Positions 44,661 through 53,504 are shown, counted from the first letter of the stretch. The stretch is DNA of 64,000 nt from Variovorax sp. dw_308 (GCF_019207085.1 NZ_JAATOM010000021.1:1-64000); one strand, 5' to 3'. Made by a program: numbers and translations. Notes: a model not told the origin generated them from the sequence alone.

Positions 44661-45029
44661 ATGATCCAAACTGAATCCCGGCTCGAAGTGGCCGACAACA
44701 CGGGCGCGAAATCCGTCCTGTGTATCAAGGTGCTTGGCGGCTCGAAGCGTCGCTACGCCAGCGTTGGCGATGTCATCAAGGTCAGCATCAAAGAAGCTGC
44801 ACCCCGTGGCCGCGTCAAGAAGGGCGAAATCTACAGCGCCGTGGTGGTTCGCACCGCCAAGGGCATCCGTCGCGCCGACGGTTCGCTCGTCAAGTTCGAC
44901 GGCAATGCCGCCGTTCTGCTCAACGCCAAGCTGGAGCCGATCGGCACCCGCATCTTCGGACCGGTGACCCGCGAACTGCGCACCGAGAAGTTCATGAAGA
45001 TCGTCTCGCTGGCCCCTGAAGTTCTCTAA
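44661..45029 (+). CDS. rplN: 50S ribosomal protein L14
   Basis: 122 residues, full length, starting MIQTESRLEVADNTGAKSVL. Binds 23S rRNA at the subunit interface. First gene of the spc operon here; genes of the S10 operon (rpsJ to rpsQ) that often precede it are absent, replaced by a proC/phytase-like operon on the other strand. Confidence 0.99.
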   Translation: MIQTESRLEVADNTGAKSVLCIKVLGGSKRRYASVGDVIKVSIKEAAPRGRVKKGEIYSAVVVRTAKGIRRADGSLVKFDGNAAVLLNAKLEPIGTRIFGPVTRELRTEKFMKIVSLAPEVL

Positions 45030-45040
45030 GGATCAACGCC

Positions 45041-45358
45041 ATGAACAAGATTCGCACAGGCGACCAGGTCATCGTGTTGGCCGGTCGTGACAAGGGCAAG
45101 CGCGGCGTCGTGTCGCTGCGCAAGGACGATTCGCATGTGATCGTCGACGGCATCAATGTCGTCAAGAAGCACGCCAAGCCGAACCCCATGAAGGGTACGA
45201 CGGGTGGCATCGTCGAGAAGACCATGCCGATTCACCAATCCAACGTGGCGATCTTCAATGCCGCGACCGGCAAGGCCGATCGCGTGGGCATCAAGGTCAC
45301 GGACGGCAAGCGCGTGCGCGTTTACAAGTCCAGCGGCGAAGAAATCAAGATCGCCTAA
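45041..45358 (+). CDS. rplX: 50S ribosomal protein L24
   Basis: 105 residues, full length, with the KOW motif (GDQVIVLAGRDKGKRGVV) at the N-terminus. Early assembly initiator of the 50S subunit, near the exit tunnel. Twelve bases after rplN. Confidence 0.99.
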   Translation: MNKIRTGDQVIVLAGRDKGKRGVVSLRKDDSHVIVDGINVVKKHAKPNPMKGTTGGIVEKTMPIHQSNVAIFNAATGKADRVGIKVTDGKRVRVYKSSGEEIKIA

Positions 45359-45369
45359 GGGGTAATCAA

Positions 45370-45909
45370 ATGGCACGTCTCCAACAACACTATCGCGAAA
45401 AAGTCGCGAAAGACCTGACCGAGAAGTTCGGCTACAAGTCGCCGATGCAGGTCCCGCGCCTGACCAAGATCACGCTCAACATGGGCGTGGGCGAGGCTGT
45501 CGCCGACAAGAAGGTCCTCGACAACGCCGTCGCCGACTTGACCAAGATCGCCGGCCAGAAGCCCGTCGTCACCAAGTCGAAGAAGGCCATCGCCGGCTTC
45601 AAGATCCGTGAGCAACAGCCCATCGGCTGCATGGTCACGCTGCGTGGCGTCCAGATGTATGAATTCCTGGACCGTTTCGTGACCGTGGCACTGCCGCGCG
45701 TCCGTGACTTCCGTGGTATCTCCGGTCGCGCATTCGACGGCCGTGGCAACTACAACATCGGCGTCAAGGAACAGATCATTTTCCCCGAGATCGAGTACGA
45801 CAAGGTTGATGCCCTGCGCGGTCTGAATATCAGCATCACGACGACGGCCAAGACCGACGAAGAGGCCAAGGCGCTTCTCGCTGGTTTCCGTTTCCCGTTC
45901 AAGAACTGA
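45370..45909 (+). CDS. rplE: 50S ribosomal protein L5
   Basis: 179 residues, full length. Contains KITLNMGVGEAVADKK and the FRGISGRAFDGRGNYNIGVK stretch. Binds 5S rRNA in the central protuberance. Confidence 0.99.
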   Translation: MARLQQHYREKVAKDLTEKFGYKSPMQVPRLTKITLNMGVGEAVADKKVLDNAVADLTKIAGQKPVVTKSKKAIAGFKIREQQPIGCMVTLRGVQMYEFLDRFVTVALPRVRDFRGISGRAFDGRGNYNIGVKEQIIFPEIEYDKVDALRGLNISITTTAKTDEEAKALLAGFRFPFKN

Positions 45910-45916
45910 GGCGACC

Positions 45917-46222
45917 ATGGCAAAAGCATCCCTGATCCAGCGCGAACTCAAGCGCGACAACCTGGTCGCCAAGTACGCCGCAAAGCACGCCGAACTGAAG
46001 GCGATTGCGAACGACTTCAAGAAGAGCGACGAAGAGCGCGCCGCTGCACGCCTCGGCCTGCAAAAGCTGCCGCGCAACGCGAACCCCACGCGTCAGCGCA
46101 ACCGTTGCGAAATCACCGGTCGTCCCCGCGGCACCTTCCGCCAATTCGGTCTGGCCCGCGCCAAGATCCGTGAACTGGCTTTCAACGGCGACATCCCCGG
46201 TGTCACCAAGGCCAGCTGGTAA
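45917..46222 (+). CDS. rpsN: 30S ribosomal protein S14
   Basis: 101 residues, starting MAKASLIQRELKRDN. This is the long, zinc-free form: the NRCEITGRPRG region lacks the CxxC pairs of the short form. Required for 3' domain assembly of 16S rRNA. Confidence 0.99.
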   Translation: MAKASLIQRELKRDNLVAKYAAKHAELKAIANDFKKSDEERAAARLGLQKLPRNANPTRQRNRCEITGRPRGTFRQFGLARAKIRELAFNGDIPGVTKASW

Positions 46223-46242
46223 GCCAGGCAGGAGCAAACAAC

Positions 46243-46638
46243 ATGAGCATGAGTGATCCCATTGCCGACCTGCTGACGCGTATCCGTAACGCGCAGATGG
46301 TGGCGAAGCCCACCGTGTCGGTCCCGTCTTCCAAGGTGAAGATCGCGATCGCACAAGTCCTGAAGGACGAAGGCTATATCGACGGTTTCCAGGTCAAGAC
46401 CGAAGCCGGCAAGAACGAGCTTGAAATCTCGTTGAAGTACTACGCTGGCCGTCCGGTCATCGAACGTATCGAGCGCGTGAGCCGCCCCGGCCTGCGCGTC
46501 TACAAGGCCAGCGCTGCGATCCCGCAAGTGCAGAACGGTCTTGGCGTCGCCATCGTGACCACGCCCCAGGGCGTGATGACGGACCGCAAGGCCCGCGCCA
46601 ACGGTGTTGGTGGCGAAGTCCTGTGCTACGTCGCCTAA
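46243..46638 (+). CDS. rpsH: 30S ribosomal protein S8
   Basis: 131 residues, full length, starting MSMSDPIADLLTRIRNAQMV. Binds the central domain of 16S rRNA; in E. coli it is also the translational repressor of the spc operon. Such a control site was not identified here. Confidence 0.99.
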   Translation: MSMSDPIADLLTRIRNAQMVAKPTVSVPSSKVKIAIAQVLKDEGYIDGFQVKTEAGKNELEISLKYYAGRPVIERIERVSRPGLRVYKASAAIPQVQNGLGVAIVTTPQGVMTDRKARANGVGGEVLCYVA

Positions 46639-46654
46639 TCGAGGAGCTGAACAA

Positions 46655-47188
46655 ATGTCCCGAGTAGGTAAAGCACCGGTCGTCATCCCCGCAGGCGTGG
46701 ATGTGTCGATCAAGGATGATCAGATCAATGTCAAGGGCACGGGCGGCACGCTCGCGCTGACCCGCAATGCATTGGTCAACGTCACCAACGCAGAAGGCAA
46801 GCTGAGCTTCGTTCCCGCCAACGATTCGCGTGAAGCGAATGCGATGAGCGGCACGCTGCGCCAGCTGGTCAACAACATGGTTGTCGGCGTCACCAAGGGC
46901 TTCGAGAAGAAGCTGAACCTGGTTGGCGTGGGCTACAAGGCCGCCGCACAAGGCGCCAAGCTGAACCTCCAGGTCGGCTATTCGCACCCGGTCAACATCG
47001 ACATGCCGCAAGGCATCACGGTGGCCACCCCGACCCCGACGGAAATCCTGATCAAGGGTGCCGACCGTCAACGTGTCGGCCAGATCGCCGCCGAGATCCG
47101 CGCTGTTCGTCCGCCCGAGCCCTACAAGGGCAAGGGCATCCGTTATTCGGACGAGAAGATCGTGATCAAAGAGACCAAGAAGAAGTAA
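46655..47188 (+). CDS. rplF: 50S ribosomal protein L6
   Basis: 177 residues starting MSRVGKAPVVIPAGVDVSIK; the ATG at 46655 follows GAGGAG, while a frame upstream to 46604 overlaps rpsH and is rejected. Two L6 folds; ends EPYKGKGIRYSDEKIVIKET. Near the sarcin-ricin loop. Confidence 0.98.
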   Translation: MSRVGKAPVVIPAGVDVSIKDDQINVKGTGGTLALTRNALVNVTNAEGKLSFVPANDSREANAMSGTLRQLVNNMVVGVTKGFEKKLNLVGVGYKAAAQGAKLNLQVGYSHPVNIDMPQGITVATPTPTEILIKGADRQRVGQIAAEIRAVRPPEPYKGKGIRYSDEKIVIKETKKK

Positions 47189-47199
47189 GGGGCAGCAAA

Positions 47200-47568
47200 A
47201 TGATGTTGACCAAAAAAGCACAACGTCTGCGCCGCTCGCGCCAGACCCGCATCCGGATTGCCACGCAGGGCGTTGCTCGCCTCACGGTGAACCGGACCAA
47301 TCTGCACATCTACGCCACCGTCATCTCCGGCGACGGCGCCAAGGTGCTCGCCTCTGCGTCGACGGCCGAAGCCGAAGTCCGCAGCTCGCTCGGCGCGTCG
47401 GGCAAAGGTGGCAATGCCGCCGCCGCCACGCTGATCGGCAAGCGCATCGCTGAAAAGGCGAAGGCTGCCGGCGTCGAGAAGGTCGCTTTCGACCGTGCAG
47501 GTTTTGCATACCACGGCCGCGTCAAGGCGCTGGCTGATGCGGCCCGCGAAGCCGGTCTGCAGTTCTAA
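47200..47568 (+). CDS. rplR: 50S ribosomal protein L18
   Basis: 122 residues from the first of two consecutive ATG codons; the usual family start (MLTKKAQRLRR) would be the second, at 47203. Binds 5S rRNA with L5. Motif GVARLTVNRTNLHIYATVIS is typical. Confidence 0.98.
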   Translation: MMLTKKAQRLRRSRQTRIRIATQGVARLTVNRTNLHIYATVISGDGAKVLASASTAEAEVRSSLGASGKGGNAAAATLIGKRIAEKAKAAGVEKVAFDRAGFAYHGRVKALADAAREAGLQF

Positions 47569-47579
47569 GGAATTTCAAA

Positions 47580-48098
47580 ATGGCAAAGATTCAAGCAAGA
47601 ACGCAGAACGAAGGACCCGAGGACGGTCTGCGCGAGAAGATGATCGCGATCAACCGCGTCACCAAGGTGGTGAAGGGTGGTCGTATCCTCGGTTTCGCAG
47701 CACTGACCGTGGTCGGCGACGGCGACGGCAAGGTCGGCATGGGCAAGGGCAAGTCGAAGGAAGTGCCTGCTGCCGTGCAAAAGGCGATGGAAGAAGCCCG
47801 TCGCAACCTGTTCAAGATCTCGATCAAGAACGGCACGCTGCATCACCGCGTGACGGGTCACCATGGCGCCGCTTCGGTTGTCATGATCCCCGCTCCGAAG
47901 GGTACCGGCATCATCGCTGGCGGCCCGATGCGCGCTGTCTTCGAAGTCCTGGGCATCACCGACATCGTGGCCAAGAGCCATGGTTCGTCGAACCCCTACA
48001 ACATGGTCCGCGCCACGCTGGACGGCCTGAAGAACTCGACCACCGCCTCTGCTGTCGCTGCCAAGCGCGGCCTGACGGTCGAAGAGCTGTTCGCCTGA
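47580..48098 (+). CDS. rpsE: 30S ribosomal protein S5
   Basis: 172 residues, full length, with LREKMIAINRVTKVVKGGRI (double-stranded RNA-binding part) and GGPMRAVFEVLGITDIVAKS. Near the decoding centre and mRNA entry; influences accuracy. Confidence 0.99.
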   Translation: MAKIQARTQNEGPEDGLREKMIAINRVTKVVKGGRILGFAALTVVGDGDGKVGMGKGKSKEVPAAVQKAMEEARRNLFKISIKNGTLHHRVTGHHGAASVVMIPAPKGTGIIAGGPMRAVFEVLGITDIVAKSHGSSNPYNMVRATLDGLKNSTTASAVAAKRGLTVEELFA

Positions 48099-48109
48099 GG
48101 AACATCGTC

Positions 48110-48292
48110 ATGACGCAACAACAAACCGTCAAGGTGCAGCTGGTGAAGAGCCCGATCGGCACCAAGCAGGCTCACCGCGACACCGTGCGCGGCCTCGGCC
48201 TGCGCAAGCTCAACTCCGTGTCGGAGTTGCAGGACACGCCCGCAGTGCGCGGCATGATCAACAAGATCAGTTATCTGGTCAAGGTTCTGTAA
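48110..48292 (+). CDS. rpmD: 50S ribosomal protein L30
   Basis: 60 residues starting MTQQQTVKVQLVKSPIGTKQ, 11 bases after rpsE and preceded by GAGG. Contains RDTVRGLGLRKLNSVSELQD. The longer frame running in from upstream is another reading of rpsE. Confidence 0.98.
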   Translation: MTQQQTVKVQLVKSPIGTKQAHRDTVRGLGLRKLNSVSELQDTPAVRGMINKISYLVKVL

Positions 48293-48303
48293 GAGAGACT
48301 GAT

Positions 48304-48735
48304 ATGGAACTCAATGGCATCAAGCCGGCAGACGGCGCGAAGCACTACAAGCGTCGCGTCGGCCGCGGTATCGGCTCCGGCATCGGCAAGACCGCGGGTC
48401 GTGGTCACAAGGGTCAGAAGTCGCGTGCAGGCGGCTTCCACAAGGTGGGCTTCGAAGGCGGTCAAATGCCTCTGCAGCGTCGCCTGCCGAAGCGCGGCTT
48501 CAAGTCGCAGACGCTCAAGTACAACGCTGAAGTCACGTTGACCGCATTGGAAGCCCTCGGCCTGGCCGAAGTCGATCTGCTGGCACTGAAGCAAGCTGGC
48601 CTCGTCGGCCAGATCGCGAAGGTCGTCAAGATCATCAAGACGGGCGAACTCACCAAGGCCGTCAAGCTGACGGGCATCGGTGCAACCGCTGGTGCCAAGG
48701 CTGCGATCGAAGCAGCCGGCGGCAGCGTCGCTTAA
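48304..48735 (+). CDS. rplO: 50S ribosomal protein L15
   Basis: 143 residues, full length. Glycine-rich basic N-terminus (RRVGRGIGSGIGKTAGRGHK) that reaches into 23S rRNA, then the globular part. Late assembly protein. Confidence 0.99.
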   Translation: MELNGIKPADGAKHYKRRVGRGIGSGIGKTAGRGHKGQKSRAGGFHKVGFEGGQMPLQRRLPKRGFKSQTLKYNAEVTLTALEALGLAEVDLLALKQAGLVGQIAKVVKIIKTGELTKAVKLTGIGATAGAKAAIEAAGGSVA

Positions 48736-48759
48736 TACGGCATTGGAAAGAAGGCTGTA

Positions 48760-50073
48760 GTGGCAACCAACGCGGCAACGCTCGCAAAGACTGGCAAGTT
48801 CGGTGACCTGCGTCGCCGGCTCGTGTTTTTGCTGCTCGCACTTGTGGTCTATCGGATCGGCGCGCACATTCCGGTTCCGGGCATCAACCCGGACCAGTTG
48901 GCGCAGTTGTTCCAGGGCCAGAAGGGCGGCATCCTGAGCCTGTTCAACATGTTCTCGGGCGGGGCGCTGTCGCGCTTCACCGTGTTCGCGCTGGGCATCA
49001 TGCCGTACATCTCCGCGTCGATCATCATGCAATTGATGACCTACGTGTTGCCTACCTTCGAGCAGATGAAGAAGGAAGGCGAGGCAGGTCGTCGCAAGAT
49101 CACGCAGTACACGCGCTATGGCGCGTTGGGCCTGGCGCTGTTCCAGTCGTTCAGCATTGCTGTGGCGCTGGAATCGTCGGCTGGCCTGGTGATCAATCCG
49201 GGCTTCGGCTTCCGCCTCACGGCAATGTTCAGCCTCACGGCTGGCTCGATGTTCCTGATGTGGCTGGGTGAGCAGATCACCGAACGTGGCCTGGGCAACG
49301 GCATCTCGATCCTGATCTTCGCGGGTATCGCGGCTGGTCTACCGGGTGCTGTCGGCGGCCTGGCTTCGCTGGTGTCGACGGGTGCGATGAATCCGCTGGT
49401 GGCGCTGTTCATCGTGGCAGTCGTCGTGCTGGTGACCTACTTCGTCGTGTTCGTGGAACGCGGCCAGCGCAAGATCCTCGTGAACTATGCGCGGCGCCAG
49501 GTGGGCAACAAGGTGTATGGCGGTCAGTCGTCGCATCTGCCGCTGAAGCTGAACATGGCTGGCGTGATTCCGCCGATCTTCGCTTCGTCGATCATCCTGC
49601 TGCCCGCAACGGTGGTCGGCTGGTTCAGCACCGGTGAAGGCGGTTTCCGCTGGATCAAGGACGTGGCCAGTGCGCTGCGGCCGGGCGAGCCCATTTACGT
49701 GTTGCTGTACGCAGCAGCCATCGTGTTCTTCTGCTTTTTCTACACGGCGTTGGTTTTCAACAGCCGCGAAACGGCAGACAACCTGAAGAAGAGCGGTGCG
49801 TTCATTCCGGGCATCCGCCCGGGTGATCAAACAGCTCGCTATATCGACAAGATCCTGGTCCGCCTGACGCTGGCTGGCGCGGTGTATATCACCTTCGTCT
49901 GCCTGCTGCCCGAGTTCCTGATCCTCAAGTACAACGTGCCGTTCTATTTCGGCGGCACGTCGCTCTTGATCATCGTTGTGGTGACCATGGACTTCATGGC
50001 CCAGGTGCAGAACTACTTGATGTCCCAGCAGTATGAATCGCTGCTGAAGAAGGCCAACTTCAAGACGTCGTAA
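48760..50073 (+). CDS. secY: Preprotein translocase subunit SecY
   Basis: 437 residues from a GTG start with AAGAAGG upstream. Ten transmembrane helices; the channel of the Sec machinery with SecE and SecG. Family landmarks: RRRLVFLLLALVVYRIGAHI at the first helix, ALGIMPYISASIIMQLM, and the cytoplasmic loop VNYARRQVGNKVYGGQSSHL that meets the ribosome and SecA. The next gene is rpmJ; infA, often found here in betaproteobacteria, is missing. Confidence 0.98.
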   Translation: MATNAATLAKTGKFGDLRRRLVFLLLALVVYRIGAHIPVPGINPDQLAQLFQGQKGGILSLFNMFSGGALSRFTVFALGIMPYISASIIMQLMTYVLPTFEQMKKEGEAGRRKITQYTRYGALGLALFQSFSIAVALESSAGLVINPGFGFRLTAMFSLTAGSMFLMWLGEQITERGLGNGISILIFAGIAAGLPGAVGGLASLVSTGAMNPLVALFIVAVVVLVTYFVVFVERGQRKILVNYARRQVGNKVYGGQSSHLPLKLNMAGVIPPIFASSIILLPATVVGWFSTGEGGFRWIKDVASALRPGEPIYVLLYAAAIVFFCFFYTALVFNSRETADNLKKSGAFIPGIRPGDQTARYIDKILVRLTLAGAVYITFVCLLPEFLILKYNVPFYFGGTSLLIIVVVTMDFMAQVQNYLMSQQYESLLKKANFKTS

Positions 50074-50106
50074 GCCAGGTTAACGAAAAGTTTTAGGAGA
50101 ATTGAT

Positions 50107-50220
50107 ATGAGAGTTTCGGCTTCGGTCAAAACCATCTGCCGTAATTGCAAGATCATCCGCCGCAAGGGTGTGGTGCGTGTGATCTGTACCGACCCGCGCC
50201 ATAAGCAGCGCCAGGGTTGA
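50107..50220 (+). CDS. rpmJ: 50S ribosomal protein L36
   Basis: 37 residues starting MRVSASVKTICRNCKIIRRK and ending PRHKQRQG. This is the zinc-binding form: CRNC plus a later Cys (ICTDPRH) and His. An AGGAG ribosome site precedes the ATG. Its spacing of 33 bases from secY leaves no room for infA. Confidence 0.98.
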   Translation: MRVSASVKTICRNCKIIRRKGVVRVICTDPRHKQRQG

Positions 50221-50244
50221 TTAGAGAAACATCAGAGGACGCAC

Positions 50245-50610
50245 ATGGCACGTATTGCTGGCATCAACATTCCGCCGCACAAGCACGCTGAAATCGGCCT
50301 GACGGCCATCTTCGGCATCGGTCGCACCCGCGCTCGCAAGATCTGCGAAGCCACCGGCATCGACTATGCGAAGAAGATCAAGGATCTGACGGACAGCGAT
50401 CTCGAGAAGATCCGCGACCAGATCGCTCTGTTCACCATCGAAGGCGACCTGCGTCGCGAGACGACGATGAACATCAAGCGTTTGATGGACATCGGCTGCT
50501 ATCGCGGCTTCCGTCATCGCCGTGGCCTGCCGATGCGCGGCCAGCGCACGCGCACCAATGCCCGCACCCGCAAGGGTCCGCGCAAGGCTGCGCAGTCCCT
50601 GAAGAAATAA
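50245..50610 (+). CDS. rpsM: 30S ribosomal protein S13
   Basis: 121 residues, full length, starting MARIAGINIPPHKHAEIGLT. Head of the 30S subunit, contacts L5 and P-site tRNA; basic C-terminal tail ending RKAAQSLKK. Helix-hairpin part TAIFGIGRTRARKICEATGI is clear. Opens the alpha operon part. Confidence 0.99.
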   Translation: MARIAGINIPPHKHAEIGLTAIFGIGRTRARKICEATGIDYAKKIKDLTDSDLEKIRDQIALFTIEGDLRRETTMNIKRLMDIGCYRGFRHRRGLPMRGQRTRTNARTRKGPRKAAQSLKK

Positions 50611-50622
50611 GGATAGAACAGC

Positions 50623-51027
50623 ATGGCTAAAGCACCTGCAAACAACGCTGCACAGCGCGTCCGCAAGAAGGTTCGCAAGAACGTTGCCGACGGTATCGCC
50701 CACGTGCACGCGTCGTTCAACAACACCATCATCACGATCACCGATCGCCAGGGCAACGCCCTGTCGTGGGCTTCGTCGGGTGGCCAAGGCTTCAAGGGCT
50801 CGCGCAAGTCGACGCCTTTCGCAGCCCAGGTCGCTTCGGAAGTCGCTGGCCGCGCCGCGGTCGAGCAAGGTATCAAGAACCTCGACGTCGAGATCAAGGG
50901 CCCCGGTCCTGGTCGTGAATCGTCGGTGCGCGCCCTGGCCGCACTCGGCATTCGCATCAACTCGATCGCCGACGTGACGCCAGTGCCGCACAACGGCTGC
51001 CGTCCGCAGAAGCGTCGTCGCATCTAA
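50623..51027 (+). CDS. rpsK: 30S ribosomal protein S11
   Basis: 134 residues, full length. Contains NTIITITDRQGNALSWASSG and ends PHNGCRPQKRRRI. Platform of the 30S subunit, near the E-site mRNA. Followed by a stem-loop and T-run before rpsD. Confidence 0.99.
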   Translation: MAKAPANNAAQRVRKKVRKNVADGIAHVHASFNNTIITITDRQGNALSWASSGGQGFKGSRKSTPFAAQVASEVAGRAAVEQGIKNLDVEIKGPGPGRESSVRALAALGIRINSIADVTPVPHNGCRPQKRRRI

Positions 51028-51040
51028 GCGCTGACGCCCG

Positions 51041-51078
51041 GCGCAGCCCGCTTCACGGCGGCTGCGCATTTTGTTTTT
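51041..51078 (+). terminator. Stem-loop with T-rich tail between rpsK and rpsD
   Basis: Arms GCGCAGCC (51041-51048) and GGCTGCGC (51060-51067), 11-base loop, then ATTTTGTTTTTT. Fits an intrinsic terminator or attenuator inside the alpha operon. Partial read-through would set rpsD and rpoA levels. Confidence 0.65.
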
Positions 51079-51159
51079 TCAACAAGCCCACCGCCGTTGG
51101 CACGCCGCTGACGGCTCCCGCAGGAAACCACTGCGGCAGATGACACAAAGGAAGATCAC

Positions 51160-51783
51160 GTGGCACGCTACCTCGGCCCCAAGGCCAAACTTTCCCGCCG
51201 TGAAGGCACCGACCTGTTCCTGAAGAGCGCACGTCGCTCCATCCAGGACAAGTCGAAGTTCGATTCGAAGCCCGGCCAGCATGGTCGCACCTCGGGTCAG
51301 CGCACTTCCGATTTCGGCCTGCAACTGCGCGAAAAGCAGAAGGTCAAGCGCATGTACGGCGTGCTCGAAAAGCAGTTCCGCCGCTACTTCGAAGAAGCCG
51401 ACCGTCGCCGTGGCAACACCGGCGCCAACCTGCTGTTCATCCTCGAATCGCGCCTGGACAACGTCGTCTATCGCATGGGCTTCGGCTCGACCCGCGCTGA
51501 AGCACGTCAGCTGGTGTCGCACAAGGCGATCACGGTGAACGGCCAGTCGGTCAACATCCCGTCGTACCTGGTCAAGACCGGCGACGTGATCGCTGTCCGT
51601 GACAAGTCGAAGAAGCAGACGCGTATCGCCGAAGCACTGCAACTCGCAGCGCAAGTTGGCATGCCGGCCTGGGTGGAAGTGAACGCCGACAAGGGCGAAG
51701 GCACGTTCAAGAAGGTGCCGGATCGCGACGAGTTCGCCGCCGACATCAACGAATCGCTGATCGTCGAACTGTATTCGCGTTGA
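51160..51783 (+). CDS. rpsD: 30S ribosomal protein S4
   Basis: 207 residues, full length, starting MARYLGPKAKLSRREGTDLF; zinc-free form. S4 RNA-binding domain at about 97-160 (RLDNVVYRMGFGSTRAEARQ). Primary 16S binder; in E. coli it represses the alpha operon. It has a 132-base leader and a terminator on each side. Confidence 0.99.
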   Translation: MARYLGPKAKLSRREGTDLFLKSARRSIQDKSKFDSKPGQHGRTSGQRTSDFGLQLREKQKVKRMYGVLEKQFRRYFEEADRRRGNTGANLLFILESRLDNVVYRMGFGSTRAEARQLVSHKAITVNGQSVNIPSYLVKTGDVIAVRDKSKKQTRIAEALQLAAQVGMPAWVEVNADKGEGTFKKVPDRDEFAADINESLIVELYSR

Positions 51784-51790
51784 TGAATTG

Positions 51791-51823
51791 CCCGCACCGT
51801 GTGGTGCGGGTTGCTGTTTTTTT
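51791..51823 (+). terminator. Intrinsic terminator between rpsD and rpoA
   Basis: Perfect 8-base stem CCCGCACC/GGTGCGGG with a GTGT loop, then TTGCTG and seven T residues. Seven bases after the rpsD stop, so unexpected inside the operon. No strong promoter was found in the 93 bases before rpoA. Confidence 0.8.
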
Positions 51824-51916
51824 GTTATCCCGTTCTCGGCGTGCCCCGCAAGTGCGCCGGGCGCTTCACCAGCCTTACCGGTGTAACGAACCGGGGGTAT
51901 TGAGAGGAAGTCCTGC

Positions 51917-52906
51917 ATGCAAACCACCCTGCTGAAACCCAAGACCATCCAGGTCGAGCAACTGGCGCCGAACAAGGCGAAGGTCACGCTCGAGCCCTTC
52001 GAGCGCGGCTACGGCCACACGCTCGGCAACGCGCTGCGTCGCGTTCTGCTCTCGTCGATGGTTGGCTATTCGGCAACCGAAGTCACCATCGCTGGCGTTC
52101 TGCACGAGTACTCGTCGATCGACGGCGTGCAGGAAGATGTCGTCAACATCCTGCTGAACCTCAAGGGCGTGGTGTTCAAGCTCCACAACCGCGATGAAGT
52201 CACGCTGAGCCTGCGCAAGGACGGCGAAGGCCCGGTGCTGGCCTCGGACATCCAGACGCCGCACGACGTCGAGATCATCAACCCCGATCACGTGATCGCG
52301 CACCTGTCGCAAGGCGGCAAGCTCGACATGCAGATCAAGGTTGAAAAGGGTCGCGGCTATGTGCCCGGCACGATGCGCCGCTATGCGGACGAGCCGACCA
52401 AGTCGATTGGCCGCATCGTCCTCGACGCGTCGTTCTCGCCCGTGAAGCGCGTGAGCTACACGGTCGAAAGCGCCCGCGTGGAACAGCGTACCGACCTGGA
52501 CAAGCTGCTGGTCGAGATCGAGACCAACGGCGCGATCACCGCCGAAGACGCAGTGCGCGCCTCGGCCAAGATCCTCGTTGAACAGCTCGCCGTGTTTGCG
52601 CAGCTCGAAGGCGGCGAACTGGCTGCATTCGATGCACCGGCACCGCGCAGCGCACAACAATTCGATCCGATCCTGCTGCGCCCTGTCGACGAACTCGAAC
52701 TGACGGTGCGTTCGGCCAACTGCCTGAAGGCCGAGAACATCTACTACATCGGTGACCTGATCCAGCGCACCGAGAACGAACTGCTCAAGACCCCGAACCT
52801 GGGTCGCAAGTCGCTCAACGAAATCAAGGAAGTGCTTGCCTCGCGCGGTCTTACCTTGGGCATGAAGCTCGAAAGCTGGCCGCCGGCCGGCCTCGACAAG
52901 CGCTGA
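51917..52906 (+). CDS. rpoA: DNA-directed RNA polymerase subunit alpha
   Basis: 329 residues, full length, starting MQTTLLKPKTIQVEQLAPNK. Assembly domain (TLGNALRRVLLSSMVGYSAT, residues about 35-60) and C-terminal domain that contacts UP elements and activators (NLGRKSLNEIKEVLASRGL near 293-311). GAGAGGAAG precedes the ATG. It lies after a strong terminator, so its own promoter or read-through must feed it. Confidence 0.99.
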   Translation: MQTTLLKPKTIQVEQLAPNKAKVTLEPFERGYGHTLGNALRRVLLSSMVGYSATEVTIAGVLHEYSSIDGVQEDVVNILLNLKGVVFKLHNRDEVTLSLRKDGEGPVLASDIQTPHDVEIINPDHVIAHLSQGGKLDMQIKVEKGRGYVPGTMRRYADEPTKSIGRIVLDASFSPVKRVSYTVESARVEQRTDLDKLLVEIETNGAITAEDAVRASAKILVEQLAVFAQLEGGELAAFDAPAPRSAQQFDPILLRPVDELELTVRSANCLKAENIYYIGDLIQRTENELLKTPNLGRKSLNEIKEVLASRGLTLGMKLESWPPAGLDKR

Positions 52907-52969
52907 ACCGCAAAGGGCAGTACCTGATACGGCTGCCTTTATTACAAACCTCAAAAAAGGAAATCAAAA

Positions 52970-53368
52970 ATGCGCCACGGTCACGGCATCCGCAAACTCA
53001 ACCGCACCAGCTCGCACCGCCTCGCGATGCTGCAGAACATGATGAACTCGCTCATCGAGCACGAAGTCATCAAGACCACGGTCCCCAAGGCCAAGGAACT
53101 GCGCCGCGTCATCGAACCGATGATCACGCTGGCCAAGAAGCCGACGGTTGCCAATCGCCGCCTCGCGTTCGACCGCCTGCGCGATCGCGACAGCGTCGTG
53201 AAGCTCTTCAACGACCTGGGCCCGCGCTTCGCGGCGCGTCCGGGCGGCTACACCCGCATCCTGAAGATGGGCTTCCGCGTGGGCGACAACGCCCCGATGG
53301 CGCTCGTCGAACTGGTCGATCGTCCTGAAGTCAAAGAAACTTCTGACGATCAGGCAGCAGCCGAATAA
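52970..53368 (+). CDS. rplQ: 50S ribosomal protein L17
   Basis: 132 residues, full length, starting MRHGHGIRKLNRTSSHRLAM. Near the exit tunnel. AAGGAA ribosome site. Last ribosomal gene of the cluster; a weak hairpin (about 52914-52946) lies between rpoA and it. Confidence 0.99.
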   Translation: MRHGHGIRKLNRTSSHRLAMLQNMMNSLIEHEVIKTTVPKAKELRRVIEPMITLAKKPTVANRRLAFDRLRDRDSVVKLFNDLGPRFAARPGGYTRILKMGFRVGDNAPMALVELVDRPEVKETSDDQAAAE

Positions 53369-53374
53369 ATAGTA

Positions 53375-53380
53375 TATAAT
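53375..53380 (+). promoter_or_regulatory. -10 box for the initiator tRNA gene
   Basis: Perfect TATAAT, 10 bases before the tRNA, in an AT-rich patch after rplQ. The -35 region falls inside rplQ and is poor. It suggests the tRNA has its own promoter besides read-through from the ribosomal operon. Confidence 0.6.
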
Positions 53381-53390
53381 TCCATCTTGC

Positions 53391-53467
<77 letters not shown>

Positions 53468-53471
53468 ATTC

Positions 53472-53504
53472 AAAAGCCCCTGATTTTCGAATCAGGGGCT
53501 TTTT
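53472..53504 (+). terminator. Strong intrinsic terminator after tRNA-fMet
   Basis: Fourteen-base perfect stem (AAAAGCCCCTGATT and its complement) closed by a TTCG tetraloop, with a T-rich 3' side. Ends the tRNA and the ribosomal cluster transcript. Confidence 0.93.
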
